A stretch of DNA of 64,000 bases, taken from NCBI GenBank assembly GCA_963513935.1, contig OY740771.1, positions 19,170,944-19,234,943 of the forward strand, in the 5' to 3' direction. The notes beneath the pieces are model-generated. The model saw only the letters and a list, made by a program, of their open reading frames with translations. It was not told the DNA's origin and ran no database searches. This document shows, piece by piece, positions 10,986-22,706 of this stretch (position 1 is the stretch's first letter; each line of letters begins with the position of its first letter). The DNA comes from Aphrophora alni. Lineage: Eukaryota; Arthropoda; Insecta; Hemiptera; Aphrophoridae. The translations under genes and the position numbers were made by a program.

Positions 10986-12763
10986 ACTTGAGAATTTAAT
11001 CTTACAAATTATTACAAAATATATATTATTTTTACTTCATAAAGAAAACTATTACCAAATTTGAAATTGAAAACGTTATTCCAGTTTTTATAAAGTAAAC
11101 TTAGTGTGCCTTTTAATAACTCGACGTAAAATTAAACTTTGGTGTTTCTTTTCCCAGTGCAGAGACTTCTATTAAACTTTATGAAATTTTAAATAGCTCA
11201 AGTCTTTGAGGACAAGGGATGTGAAGGAGTGGGGAGTATGAAGGCACTACCTACGTAATGGTGTGTTAAACATTGAACGGGATAATATATTTACTATAAT
11301 TTTGGCATAGATCATATAAGTCGGACTTTTAAACCACCAGCAGAAATAATTAATTTAAACTATAAAACATGGTTTGTTGTTAAAATCCCAGTAAATACTC
11401 TTTGCATTTGCTAAGAAAACAAAACTGTTTTACATATTAGTGGACGATGTCAGATATTGGTAAATGTTCAAAAACTTCGACTTTATGAAAAAGAATTGAC
11501 AAAATTTGAATTGGACACTTATAGGAACGTGCAGGATTGGCGAAACTAAGTACATACCTAAAAAATGTTTGGAAAATAAGATGTAATCTAATTAATGAAA
11601 TGAATGTTTCAGAAAACCTAGTAATTTGTTTTCACTTAAAATTTGTAGTTACAAATTTTTTCTAAAAATTATATTCTATATATATTCGTTACAAGTGTAT
11701 ATTCTTTCACTTATTAATTACAACATGTACTTAAGAGAAATTATTTTATCATTAATAGTCTTCAGATAATAATTATCAGTCTTGATTTATACAGTGAAAA
11801 ATATAGAATTTTTGAACATATACGATAACTAGTATCTTTTTTGGTTTATTATTTTATTGGTTAACAGTATTTTATATTTTGTTGTGATTTTTATGTTAGA
11901 TCAAAGTAAAAACTCAATATAATTTAGTCCCTTTTAGTTGTTACATTTATTTAACTGATTATTTTCTTATGTTAGTGTAATAATTTGACACATTATTTTA
12001 TGTCTCAGACATCGTTTCCTGTGCTTTTGTTTTGTTTTTTGACACACTAACTAACAAAATTAGAGTTTACCAAATAATAATACAGCTATTGCAATAACAG
12101 TATCCATTGATATACTGTTCAATAATTTTATTTGTCGTTTTATGCAGTGTTTAATTAATATCACAAAATTATATTTATTTTATTTAAATTTGTTAAGCGA
12201 TTTCTTTACTTTTTACAATAGTTTATAATTTATTATTTATAAATATTTGTATATTTTGTGGAATATGTAATATTATTGTTGAGACTAGAATATCCACCCC
12301 CATTAACATAATATTAAATTATTTTCAACTTTTTGGTGAATGTGTAGGTACAAAATTGTATCATACTTACAAACAAATGACGTCACACCTCTAGAGTGCA
12401 AGATATATTAAAATTACTTAATGAGGCAATCCTTTGTCAAGTCGGAATGAAATGAGAAAATTCTAAGATAAATTATATGACATTTAGACGTTTTACCTCT
12501 TGTAAAAATAAAATATCCTTGTGCTCAAACATTGTATTAAAGTTTCCATATTAACGTATATAAAATTTATTCTTCATAATATTCTAAAAAAAAAATGGCT
12601 GATATATAGTTTATTTATTTATTTTTTTAATTGGGCTGTGATAGCCTCCGTCAGAGGCCTCACCGACGTCGACCTGTAGGTCTGATATATAGTTACGGAT
12701 AAAATTTTAATATACACCATGAACACGGTCTCAGAAAGTAGAATGACTGAAAATAGACTAAAG
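10986..12763. other. Non-coding, extremely A+T-rich segment
   Basis: No gene seen. A full CRE-type palindrome TGACGTCA is at 12378-12385. A short G+C-richer patch at 12630-12680 ('cctccgtcagaggcctc') is unexplained. Confidence 0.4.
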
Positions 12764-12827
12764 TTATAATATTTGCATTATAGTACTTACGTCAAGCAGT
12801 CTTTGTTGTTGATATTTAATGTGTCAT

Positions 12828-12862
12828 TACAGTTGTTTCAGTATTATCAATAATATCATCAG
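12828..12862 (-). ncRNA. Hammerhead-like core, left arm
   Basis: On the minus strand: CTGATGA, then a 6-bp hairpin TATTAT-tg-ATAATA, then ct-GAAA, then C-AACT-G-T-A. In hammerhead numbering, A15.1 and C15.2 can pair with U16.1 and G16.2, with A as the cleavage-site base. Two unpaired bases lie between stem II and GAAA, which the canonical fold lacks, so activity is doubtful. Confidence 0.4.
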
Positions 12863-12975
12863 ATGATAAAACACTCACACGCAAACACTAATATACAATA
12901 CACACAATTAATTAAAGTTAAAACAATGTTCATTGTGTCATGTGGCCACATCCTAACTAGTTTTTATCATTGTAT

Positions 12976-13010
12976 CTGATGATGCTATTGGTAATACTGA
13001 AACAACTGTA
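12976..13010 (+). ncRNA. Hammerhead-like core, right arm
   Basis: This is the plus-strand partner of the previous motif: CTGATGA, a weaker hairpin (TATT-ggt-AATA), GAAAC-AACT-GTA. Two or three bases can pair as stem I (TAT before CTGATGA with ATG after GTA, one G-U). The shorter stem II suggests this copy is more decayed. Confidence 0.35.
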
Positions 13011-13155
13011 ATGACACATTAAATATCAACAGATAGACTGCTTCACGTAAGTACTATAATGCAAATATTATTACAAATAAACGTAAGGCGATATGAAAAT
13101 TATAAAGTTATAAACAACAAAATGTTACAATCTAGTTGAGCACTGTGGTGAAATT

Positions 13156-13456
13156 CACAATAATAATTCGAATTTTCTCTTAACCACAATCACTGGAACT
13201 TAATAAAACACAATTATCTAATAAATAAATTGTTCTTTATTAATTCTATCTTGTTAATATTATTTTATTCTAGTAATAGATATGTAGGTTAGATTTAGTT
13301 TATAAGCAAGACCCTCCGATGATGATAACCATGTTATCGAAATGTACATCAGGGCATTAAGTGGATATATTTAATAAAGAACAATTTATTAGATAATGGT
13401 GTTTTATTAAGTTCCAGTCATTGTGGTTAGGGGAAAATTCGAATTATTATTAACAA
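13156..13456. mobile_element. Second fold-back element, adjacent
   Basis: The arms 13156-13246 and 13369-13456 are reverse complements over about 88 bases, with a 4-base indel and a handful of mismatches. They share 'ggaacttaataaaacac' and 'attcgaattttc'. The loop of about 120 bases carries the best hammerhead-like motif of the window (13312-13354). Confidence 0.75.
13312..13354 (+). ncRNA. Best hammerhead-like motif, with all three stems
   Basis: The order is stem I CCCT, core CCGATGA (canonical CUGANGA with U4 changed to C), one extra T, stem II GATAAC-cat-GTTATC (6 perfect pairs), GAAA, stem III T-gtac-A, then T and C as an AUC cleavage triplet, and stem I closed by AGGG (13351-13354). 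Every element of a minimal type I hammerhead is in place. The U4C change and the extra base before stem II would be expected to weaken or abolish cleavage, so this is probably a dead copy. Confidence 0.45.
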
Positions 13457-14609
13457 AATGTTCTTTACTTTTTCCAAAGAACATTAAAAACATACATAAA
13501 TATACTCCTGTATTTGCCCTTCTAAGCAAAGCATAGATTCCGTGAGATGATTTACAGTATGTTGATGTAGCCTGGGAATAAGTGCATCACTTCTAAGCAC
13601 TTCCATGGAATCCAACTCAACTCGAAATGACAGTTGTTGACAGGTATATTTTCCTCTTAGTCGTCGCGCCTTCCTTGAATTATTACTTTTTAATCTCAGT
13701 AGTGAAAGATACAACGTGTCATGATATGAAATAATTCATACTAGCCAAAATAAGATAGATTTTTGTTTGATATTGAAAGAGTATCCACTGCACAAGGACA
13801 AATCAAGATGGCCGCCAAAAACCATTCGAAGCAATAGTATAAACACAGATATGTAAAATAAATTCACAGATTTTTACAACTGAAGTATTTTATTGCAGCC
13901 CTATGGTAGTTTTTTTTGTTGTATACCGATAAATTATGAATCGGGTATTTTGGAGAGTTAGCTACCTATTACTTTTTGTTTAGTTCCTTAATATCCACAC
14001 AACCCAAATATCTTCAAAATAATTTTGAGAATCGAAAACGGAATTTCTCTTTTGGAAGTTACTTCCAAATATTGAGTTATATGAAAAAGCAAAAACGAAT
14101 TAGTTTTTTAAAGATGTTCTACTTGATAAATACAATTATTTTGCATTTATAACACAAATTTTTTTTGACATCTTTAATATCTAAAACTCCATCTTCAATT
14201 TAATATATTTTACTATATGACTTTATTTTGTTTTATTATCTACGCCTTAGTAATCTTAAACAGCAATACACAAAATGAAAAACAGAATTGTACTAAAAAC
14301 ATGCAACTGGTAAATAGTAGAGCGACTTCTGTTGGAGGAGGACAACACCACATTAGTGGATATTAAACGCTGATTGCGATAGAATTGAAAGTCGGGGAAG
14401 GGTTAAAGGAAGTTTTGTTAATTGGATTATAAGTAGGTTTGCGATGAAAATGGTAATTTATGAACAAAAAGCCGAGGAGCTTAGCAGAAGGCGATTGTGA
14501 GGTGGGGGGGGGATAGAGAGCTAATCTCGGAATAATTCGCTGAGAATATTCTTAGTATGGAAAGGATAAATGCTTTGTTGTGTAATATTTAATGTGTTTG
14601 TGCTTGTAG
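13457..14609. other. Non-coding segment
   Basis: No supported gene. A 76-codon minus-strand frame at 13484-13714 has mixed composition but no family signature and no splice context that I trust. A G9 run lies at about 14504-14512. Confidence 0.35.
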
Positions 14610-14925
14610 TATTATAGATTGCACAAACTTTCTCACTTACAAACCCTAAAAACGAACGAAAACTAATCGTCACCAAAATTGTCGGTTCTTTAGTGGTCAA
14701 TTAAAAAGTAACAATGATTTAAGAGTCTTTGAAAAATTGTCCTTTTAATGGCGGCGGTCGAGGTACATTTTGGTTTTTGCCAATTATTCCGAAGCCGTAA
14801 TTTTGTTTTTGATTGCATTCTTCTAACGTGTTTGGCGTCTATAATATTCACATTTAAGTAAAATTTGAACGAAAACAATAAATACGATTTTGACAACTTC
14901 CGTCTTTTATAACGATCACATGACC
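14610..14925 (+). repeat. Dispersed repeat family B
   Basis: It begins with 'attgcacaaactttctcac' and contains 'aaaactaatc', 'ccaattattccgaagccgt', 'atttaagtaaaatttgaacg' and 'tacgattttgac'. The same blocks occur in order at 33900-34160 (plus) and 37190-37560 (minus), partly at 35590 and 55130. The minus-strand open frame at 14690-15037 is not conserved among copies, so the repeat is probably non-coding or a decayed untranslated region of a retroelement. Confidence 0.55.
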
Positions 14926-16623
14926 TTTGTTTTTGAACCCATGAACCGACATTTTTGACCCATTTGATTGTTTTTGTTTCCGTTTTTAGAGGGTATACTT
15001 GAACTACGTGATTGGGCAATAGATGTTTATATTTCACTGATATTTCGGTATGGCCGATTTTGTGAAATTACGTCTTTTATAACAGCTAAACGGAGGATTT
15101 TTATTATTTTTTTATCTAGCGACATATTTCGGTCAATATATCTCCAGTTACATTGACTTTTTGATCCATAATATTATGCTTCCTATACAATGTATGGATG
15201 GGAAAGTAAAATATCAAATATATACTTAATGTCTTTACTTTTTAAAATCAATATATGAATTTAAATAGTTATAGGCCTAATATAGTTATACCTGTTTTAA
15301 AAACTCCTTTTCTTCATTTCCAATCTATTTCAACCTTCTATCCAATTTCAATTCTTTCTCTGATTTATTTAAATCATCTCACAGATTTAACATATAACAT
15401 TAACAATGACGTTTTGGTAAATATTCGTACAAAAAAAAACCAAAAAAAAAACACTTTATCGTAAGACCCAATTTTGGCCTAAACCTGATAGACGGTTTTT
15501 GTGTGGTCAGTCTACCTTATTATATGTCCCGCCCCACTTTTCATAAAAATACTGGACACCACTGAATTGTTTTTACGCCCCTGTTAATGTTACGGATGGT
15601 CTGCAACTAATGCAAGGTGCTTTGACTTCCACCACTGGGTCTAAACAGACGTAGGTACTTTAAATCTTCAGTAGATACACATTATCTAGCTATACATACA
15701 TATATGAGTTCATACAAATAGTTACATAAAATCTGTTCATTAGATTTTCATTTTAGGACTGAAGATTTAAAACTGTCATTATGTGCAAAATACCCCTTCT
15801 GTCTGTATCTGAAAAAAATGATGTAAGCTGGCTTTACCGTAAATATATTTAATCTTATGGACTGCTCTGTAGGTGTAAGATTATTTTATGCAGTAACACG
15901 GGCCTTTAGTAGTGCCTATAGTTTCAGACAAAGCGAACATTCTGATCCAGGGTAGAAATGTCAAAATACCATACATTATTGACATTAGTGAATTAAAAAA
16001 AAAAAAACAAAAAAAAAACGATTTTAGTAAATTCCAAGCTTTATGGTTCAATATAAACTGCAGAAAATATGTCGGACTATCAAAACCAAAATTGATTACC
16101 GTGTATTAATTTTACGTATTAAGCTAAATTTAGAGTTTTTATTTTGGTCATAAACTTTCACATCACACCAATATTTTATTCAAATTTCAAAAATATTTGT
16201 GTTTAAAATGTATTTTTGAAACTGTGTCTAATATTGAAGTCAAAATGAAATGTATATCAGTGAAAATTTACTACATATTCCAAGACTGTAGTATTGTGTG
16301 ACACAAAGCCATGTTACAACATTTACAAGAGATGCTCACAACACAGAAACTCACCAGTTCTCACCGCCCTGTTCGCAACCTCCAACTTTTAATTAAATGT
16401 ATAACTTTTCTTTAACACCATCAAGTTTTCCTCCAGTTACTAATTGAAAGTGACTTTTTCTATTTTCTCCGACATTCTATTCTTCTTCTTTTTTGAAATC
16501 TTGTTAAAAAAAGAAACAAAAATATCGAAAAGAAAGAAATAAAAATCTGGTAAAGTTGGTGTTTTTACTTTTATTTTAAGTAATATTATTTCTATATACA
16601 TATATTCATTTTTTATATTATTT

Positions 16624-16628
<5 letters not shown>
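14926..16628. other. Non-coding segment with A-rich tracts
   Basis: Interrupted A tracts lie at 15430-15451 and 15995-16019. Short open frames at 14968, 15255 and 15912 are A+T-driven. I see no gene. Confidence 0.4.

Positions 16629-16658
<30 letters not shown>
16629..16658. repeat. (GT)15 microsatellite
   Basis: Thirty bases of uninterrupted GT. It accounts for the short Val/Cys and His/Thr frames read across it. Confidence 0.95.
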
Positions 16659-16660
<2 letters not shown>

Positions 16661-17419
16661 TAATATACATCTTTCTATGAGCTTAGTTTCACACATTCAT
16701 GTTTTGTCTACGCCAGTATTATTTTATCATCTAGTTTCTTCTGGTGTTTTCTTTATCTGGATAATATTTCTTCTGTTTTATTTATTGTCTATAGTCAAAT
16801 ACTTTACCTCATTTTCTTCCGAAACCAGTGCTTATCGTCGGTATTTTCATATTTTACTCTAATTTGTCAAAATGTTTCGGTAGTCTTCTTTAAACCAATT
16901 CGTATGCATTTCTTTTTGTGATAACATCGGATCTTCTTCGCCAATTTTTACACGCTCATTCTTTTCTGGTGTCCGAAGAATGTTGTTTCCTTTTTGACAT
17001 AGTTGTCGTTTTCCCCCATAAACTTTTCATACTTGGTTTTTCCTCAGGTGGTAGGTAAATTCTCCTGAAGTTGTCTTCATGAGTACTAGGATTTTCCTTA
17101 AAAAGGTTTACTCTTCTTCCTCTAATTCTGCTTTCTTCTTGATATCGTTACTACTGCGTAGCCTACAGGTTCTCTGGTTTTACTAAGCTGTTGTTGTGTT
17201 TATATTTCTTTTAATACGAAAGTGATTTGGACCTACTATTATTCTGATGGGTTTTGAAGGGTGTTTACACCTTTCAGTTTCTCTGTTCCATTGTTGTTTC
17301 CGTTAATATTCGGTTTTCGTATCTTCCCTAGCTACTTAAAGTTTCAGAACCTTATCAATCAGTCGGTAAACTATTCAACAAAGATATGATAAAATTAATT
17401 AGAGAAATTACAAGTGGAA
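16659..17419. other. Pyrimidine-rich non-coding segment
   Basis: The plus strand is strongly T- and C-rich (for example 17100-17145 and 17205-17330), unlike the flanks. No gene is seen. The skew could reflect a decayed transposon. Confidence 0.35.
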
Positions 17420-17420
17420 T

Positions 17421-17468
<48 letters not shown>
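17420..17468. repeat. (AT)n microsatellite
   Basis: About 49 bases of alternating AT with one phase break near 17430. Confidence 0.95.
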
Positions 17469-17472
<4 letters not shown>

Positions 17473-18899
17473 GTACTACTAAAATACGTTTAAAATAGGT
17501 CTTACAAAAAAAAGTAAAAAGAGTAATACAGTAAATCATTTAATTTTAAAATTTCTATTCTCAAATACATTCTGAGGCTCTCTAAGTAAAATAAAAGTCA
17601 TTACAAATTTTGTTTTGTTTTGCATGTCTTTAAATTGAAATGTTTCCAAAACGTTTCAACCGGTTTTGTTCTTACATGTAAACAACTTGTAATTCTACCA
17701 AGCTTTTTCTTTTGAATCAAAACTTTAATGTACCTCAATAAGATAAAAATATAAAGTGATTAATGTCTTAAAACATGCTTAAAGTTTTTTCTGAAGTACA
17801 GCCTTTAGGTTAATTAACTAATCTCTTCTACGTGTTATCCATAATAGAGTTATGGATTATTAAAAAAATGAAATTTCTTCTAAACGTAGCTTTAAAATTA
17901 GATTTACCATAAATTACGAACTGTGGTATATTTTAGACATTTAAATTTACATTTAAACAAAAATAAAGACAGATTGTGAGAAAATTAGGTTTGAGGTGAC
18001 TTTATTATTGTCTTAAATATTTGTAATTTACCTTTGAAAATACATCCACACACATAAAAAAAGTTTGAATACTGTATTTCTTCAAAAACTGTTCAATCTT
18101 TTTGAGTTGAAGAGTTATTTAGACGGACAATTGCATGAACTATATATACTCTATACGTGTCTAGTATACACTTTGTACAAATAAACCAGTCATTATTAAC
18201 TCTATGAGTAATATAATTATATTAAACGTATGAGAAATAATTACAAGAGTTGTTAATTAAGTTACAGATAATTTTATATTCATAGTTTACCCTAGTGTCA
18301 CAGTTTAATTTGTAGATTAACCTTATGTTTATAATACACCCACAAACACCAGGTGCACCTAATTACTGCAACCTAATTTAAGTTAAGCTGACATTGTGAC
18401 CAACTTACGAATTGCTCATCAAAACATTCATAAGTGAGAGACAGCAAGCATGAGATTTGTTATAGAGATGATTAATTACAGACTATTAATTACTTTTGTC
18501 CAACTAGATATACGTCTTTATTTAATATTGTAATTTAGTTATTAAAATTTTTCACATATATTATTTAAAGCAAAGGTAAATGCTCTAAAATGTTTGTATA
18601 TCCAACACATGCTTTACAATTGAATTGAGACAGACATCAAATTCAAACATTAACAAACATTAATGTTATATATTTATTCAATATCAATTATATATAAAAA
18701 AAAAAAAAATTTACGAATCTTTTGCCCGCCCGTAATGTAATTATGTCGATTTAGTGTAATTATCCCTCAAAATCCAGGTCGATTTGTTGATAGTCTCGTG
18801 GCAACTTCAGATCAAACTGGATTGGATTTTCTGGTGGTGTGTTTAAGCGGAGGGATGTGCAATGGATATAACTGAAGATATGGCTGTAACTATGTAGTA
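17469..18899. other. Non-coding A+T-rich segment
   Basis: No gene or repeat family is recognised. An A13 run is at about 18698-18710. The stretch 18720-18860 is less A+T-rich but has stops in all frames. Confidence 0.35.
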
Positions 18900-19500
18900 A
18901 AAGATATGTATATTGATAATCTGATCCTGTATTTCTTACATTGATAGGTTATGATTTCTGGAGGGTCTTAAATCTTAGTCAGAAGCTTTATGTTTGATGT
19001 AGTTTTTCAAATGCGAAGGTTCTCTAAAGGTCTTAATGAGACTGATGAAAAGAAACTCTCACGAAGAAGAAGTGTCAGTGAGTTTCTTCAGTCAGTGTAA
19101 AAGACTGACACTCTTAAACTAAGGGACATCCAAGAACTCAAGAAAAGGAATTAGATGTCTGCAAGAAACCATTTAAAACCATCCACGACAAGTACATAGT
19201 AAGAGCTGTATTACATGTCGAGTAGATGTAGTTGTAAACTAGGAGTTGAGATTAAAATACGCTTCATTGGTCTTCCTACTCGCACATGAAAGTTGATTCA
19301 TGGGATGGGGAAGATTTGACCTCCAAGATGATCATAGATTGTGCAAGAGTTTTGTAAAAAGAATTATTATCCAAATAGAGAACACAGCTAATATCTGTGT
19401 ATAAGTGGAGAAGGTAGGGGAGTCCCTGGTCGCAATATAACAACAACAATAAAGTTTTCCTCGAACAGGTCATATATGTTACCAATTTCACAAAAAAGAA
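18900..19500. other. Purine-rich segment, possible decayed element
   Basis: The plus strand is purine-rich and has higher G+C than its neighbours. It contains a perfect 9-bp inverted repeat AGTGTCAGT/ACTGACACT (19071-19079, 19104-19112), and GAAACTC/GAGTTTC at 19053 and 19079. Stops interrupt all frames; the 71-codon minus frame at 19276-19491 has no recognisable motif. Confidence 0.3.
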
Positions 19501-21583
19501 GGTTAATACACATTTTTCTGTTTACATTCCTTTCCCTATTTATTATAACACAATTTTACCCAGTTCTAATCAATCCATAGGATTCTTGATCTTTGCTTTA
19601 AATACATCTTTCATATACAAACAACAAGAATACCATTTATAAGATCCTAATACTATACGTATTACAGCGAAGTATAAACTCTCCATTGATTCCAAACTCT
19701 CCGTGTTTTCTCGGCTCATCCTCTCATTTACATTTATATTGCCGTGTTCCGCACAAAATTGATTCAACCTGGCGTTTTATTAATACCAATTGAGTTGGGA
19801 ACTTTAATTGACTTTATTGATTGTGCTCTTATTTAAAACCACTTCACGTGTATTTGACGCTCTTTGTAATCATTATTCACTTCGGTTTCAATTTAGATAT
19901 TCTATTGAGTGAGTTTTAGGTATTTGTAAAATACCTCAATGTTGCAGTGAAATAAATGTGTGATAATAGATTTAGTTTTATTTCATGGTAATAGATTGAA
20001 CGGTATAACACTAAATTGTAACTTTTATAAATAATATTCTTTATCAAGTCGAAATACATGCTTTGTTGAATTGATCAAAAATACATCCTTGTAGATTTCG
20101 TAAAAGATTTTGAATTTAACATTTTTGTTTCAACTTTATGTTACAAGACAGGATTTCAAAATAGATTTCATATTGTTTAAACCATACATAGGTTCTATAT
20201 ACGATAGGTAGTTTATAAAATATAAAAATAAGACTTGAGGGACTGAAAATTGTTAATTGAAACACATCAAGACCTACTGATTGATTGTGTCACTGGAGTA
20301 TTCACGAGCTCCAAAGGGTATTTCGGATGCTGGATCCTGGAATAAAATTTGAATGGGATGATAATTACGGACGGATCATAAAGAACTCCCAAATCAGTGG
20401 ATTTAATCGAAAAGAAGGATAGATGAATCATCTTTGTGTTCTGTTTTTGTCAAGGATTAAAGTACATTTAAAATGCAAACAGCCAACCAAATCAAAATCT
20501 CCATCTAAACAAACATCATGTCTACAATTTTTAACGTTCTCACAATATTAGCTTGCCGTATTGCATGCTCTGAACTCCTCCTATATTAGCGCAATGTGAA
20601 CCTGAATCAACAAAATTAAAACTGTTCAACCCACATATGAAGCCTCATATCACTGTATGCTCTGAGACTCTTCTTAGGTATAAATTCAATCCCCCAATTT
20701 AAGGTGACTATTTAAGTAACAGTATTAATTGTTAAAAAACTTTAAAATCCCAATATTTTTATTTTATTTATCTTAGTATTTAAAACTAAAAAGTACTGGG
20801 TCCTCTAAGAAGACCCGATTTCAAATCTCCAGACAAGTTGAAATGTTGAGCTTACTATACATTATAGCGCGCAAAATGGAAGTGAACACAAACTTGGTCC
20901 TCTACGAAGAACCTGCTTCACCTCTCCAGGCATGTTCTTATATTGCATTCACATTAAGACAAGCTTCAGTACCGTGTTTCCTATTTAACAAATTAATGAT
21001 TTCCGGTTTCAAAACAAAGATATCAATTAATCTACATATTGAAAATCTTTTATTAGCGTGTAACGCATATTCTAGTAATGGTAAGGATATGGTAAAGGAT
21101 CAATAACATGTTTAGTTATTGGATCAGATACCAAAACAATAGCTCTGCGGTTATTGCGGATTTGAGAGGCGGTATAGTGCACACCCTTCTCTCTATTGGA
21201 GATGCACACCACACAATGTATTATGTTTCACTAAAATTATACTGTACCAAAACAATACCTCTAACAACACCCGATTTGGTTTCATAATTGTATTTCAGGT
21301 TTGGGTTTTGTTGTTAAATTCACCACCAACTGTACAACGTAGAAACAACTGTATTAAATAATAAACTTTAATTTATAACATCGTATAGAGTGTGTTTATT
21401 GTGAGGGTCCAAGTATACATCTCCTTTTGTAGTTATAACGTATTGATAACCAAGAAGTATATTTTTATAATATACGCTGTAGTATGCAGTTAAAATACTC
21501 TCTTATCTCAGATGCAGAACTTCAAAAGCGCCCTTGATTGTTATAGTATTTATATAGCGTAATTGCTTCCATGAAATGAAAGC
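19501..21583. other. Non-coding segment
   Basis: No supported gene. Frames at 19570 (minus) and 20843 (plus) are under 90 codons with no motif. The stretch 20790-20935 holds a weak internal duplication ('ggtcctctaagaagacc' and 'ggtcctctacgaagaacc'). Confidence 0.35.
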
Positions 21584-21642
21584 CTGATGAAGAGGGTTTG
21601 TACAATATTGACAAACTTCAATTTCTTGTAACAAATAAATAT
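21584..21642 (+). other. CTGATGA motif beside the tRNA-like fold-back
   Basis: CTGATGA (21584-21590) is followed by GTTTGT/ACAAAC, a 6-bp hairpin. The GAAA expected next is missing on this strand. It is therefore a weak relative of the hammerhead-like motifs elsewhere. It ends at the AAATAAATATATA stretch where the nested inverted repeat begins. Confidence 0.25.
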
Positions 21643-21842
21643 ATACAATAATATTTCAAGTGAAAAATATACGACCTAGACTGGGAATCGAACCCAGGAC
21701 CTTTGGCTTTACGCGCCAATGCTCTACCAACCGAGCTATCCTAGTCGCTTCCCAGCACAGGGCGTAGATTTCTCACTTGACTTTTTACGTTTATTGCTGC
21801 AATTTTGAGGTCGTATATTTTTCACTTGAAATATTATTGTAT
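21643..21842. mobile_element. Fold-back element enclosing a tRNA-like sequence
   Basis: Perfect 35-bp inverted repeats lie at 21643-21677 and 21808-21842. A third, imperfect copy of the same arm lies between them (21745-21780, 28 of 36 positions matching, inverted relative to 21655-21690). The tRNA-like sequence occupies the interior, and its 3' acceptor strand lies partly inside the left arm. The element is 200 bp. Whether it is mobile cannot be told from one copy. Confidence 0.7.
21673..21745 (-). tRNA. tRNA-like sequence, probably tRNA-derived pseudogene
   Basis: This 73-nt minus-strand sequence folds as a cloverleaf. The D stem is GCTC/GAGC, the anticodon stem TTGGC/GCCAA with loop GCGTAAA, and the T stem CTGGG/CCCAG with loop TTCGATT. 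The B box GGTTCGATTCC is perfect, and the A box TAGCTCGGTTGG differs from consensus at one place. The acceptor stem is poor: four Watson-Crick pairs, two G-U and one A-A. The formal anticodon is GTA (Tyr), but base 33 is C instead of the nearly invariant T, and nuclear Tyr tRNAs normally carry an intron. I infer a tRNA-derived element with an intact pol III promoter rather than a working tRNA. Confidence 0.6.
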
Positions 21843-22674
21843 TTTCAATACCTGCTAAGTAAAAAATCGTATAAGCGGAAAAATTAATAAATTAAATTTT
21901 ATAAATAAATATATACTTAAAAACAAGCATCTTATGTGTTCACACTGATGTTATTTGTCGTAAATTTAAATATTTTTCATAAATAAATAGGCAAAACATA
22001 ATGGATGACATCGCCTTCTATGTAAATGTGTTATTAGTACTTGTGTTTGGGAATTTAAATAATTAAATATGAATTTTGTTTTAAATAATTTAAATCTATC
22101 TTATAACTTTGTTGTTTTCTTTGTTGCGCGGTTAAAAAATTATGTTTCATCTTAAGAAGCTCGATTGTAAGAGGTTGTTATGATGTAAAGACAAATCTAA
22201 ACTGGCCTCGACACAATACCGTCCCCCCTGCGGTGTCTAAGGAATGAATGAGATCCGTATTATACAACCTCTTAAACAGTCTCATATAACTGAATATTAG
22301 CATCTATAAAATAAGATGTGATAATTGAACTAGTTTATATTTAGCCAAATATAAAGACAGTTTAAAGAACATCTACTCATAATAATTTTTACAAACAATT
22401 AAAGTACCCCATTTAATGAAGTATAACCACAAAAATACAGAATGTGTATCACATTTTGAAGCATTTGAAATATATAAAACCAACAATCCAAATTATTTAT
22501 TAATAAAGTTTAACTTACAATCGAACTCATAGTGTGACAACTATGTTCATAGAAAGAACTGTCTTTCTACAATCCGGACCTCAATAGTTACTTACATGCA
22601 TCTGCATTTGTCGTCAGTAGTTTTATGTTTATACGTTAAAAAAATATATTATTAATCGCTCACAACAAATCTTC
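21843..22674. other. Non-coding segment
   Basis: A+T-rich, no gene seen. A less A+T-rich patch at 22195-22255 ('accgtcccccctgcggtg') is unexplained. Confidence 0.35.
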
Positions 22675-22706
22675 CTGAAGATGGAACATAGTTTCCGAAA
22701 TGTGTA
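22675..22706 (+). ncRNA. Hammerhead-like core
   Basis: CTGAAGA, an extra T, stem II GGAA-catagt-TTCC, GAAA, then TGTGTA. A15.1-T16.1 and T15.2-G16.2 can pair around a loop of two bases, with A as the cleavage base. Sequence resembles the copy at 23190-23221 closely. Confidence 0.35.

Larger units (their letters stand above)
12764..13077. mobile_element. Fold-back element with hammerhead-like motif in both arms
   Basis: The left arm (12764-12872) and right arm (12961-13077) are reverse complements with few mismatches, for example 'gatatttaatgtgtcatta' (12811) against 'taatgacacattaaatatc'. The loop is about 90 bases. Each arm carries CTGATGA, a short hairpin, then GAAAC and ACTGTA (12828-12862 minus; 12976-13010 plus). 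There is no coding capacity. The structure fits inverted terminal repeats of a Penelope-like element or a MITE-like derivative. Confidence 0.75.

Noticed and set aside
13484..13714. 76-codon minus-strand frame with mixed composition
   Set aside because: No recognisable motif, no start context or splice sites of note. Length is within chance for this window.
21673..21745. Functional tRNA-Tyr (GTA)
   Set aside because: C at position 33, a mismatched acceptor stem, no intron and placement inside an inverted-repeat element argue for a tRNA-derived pseudogene.
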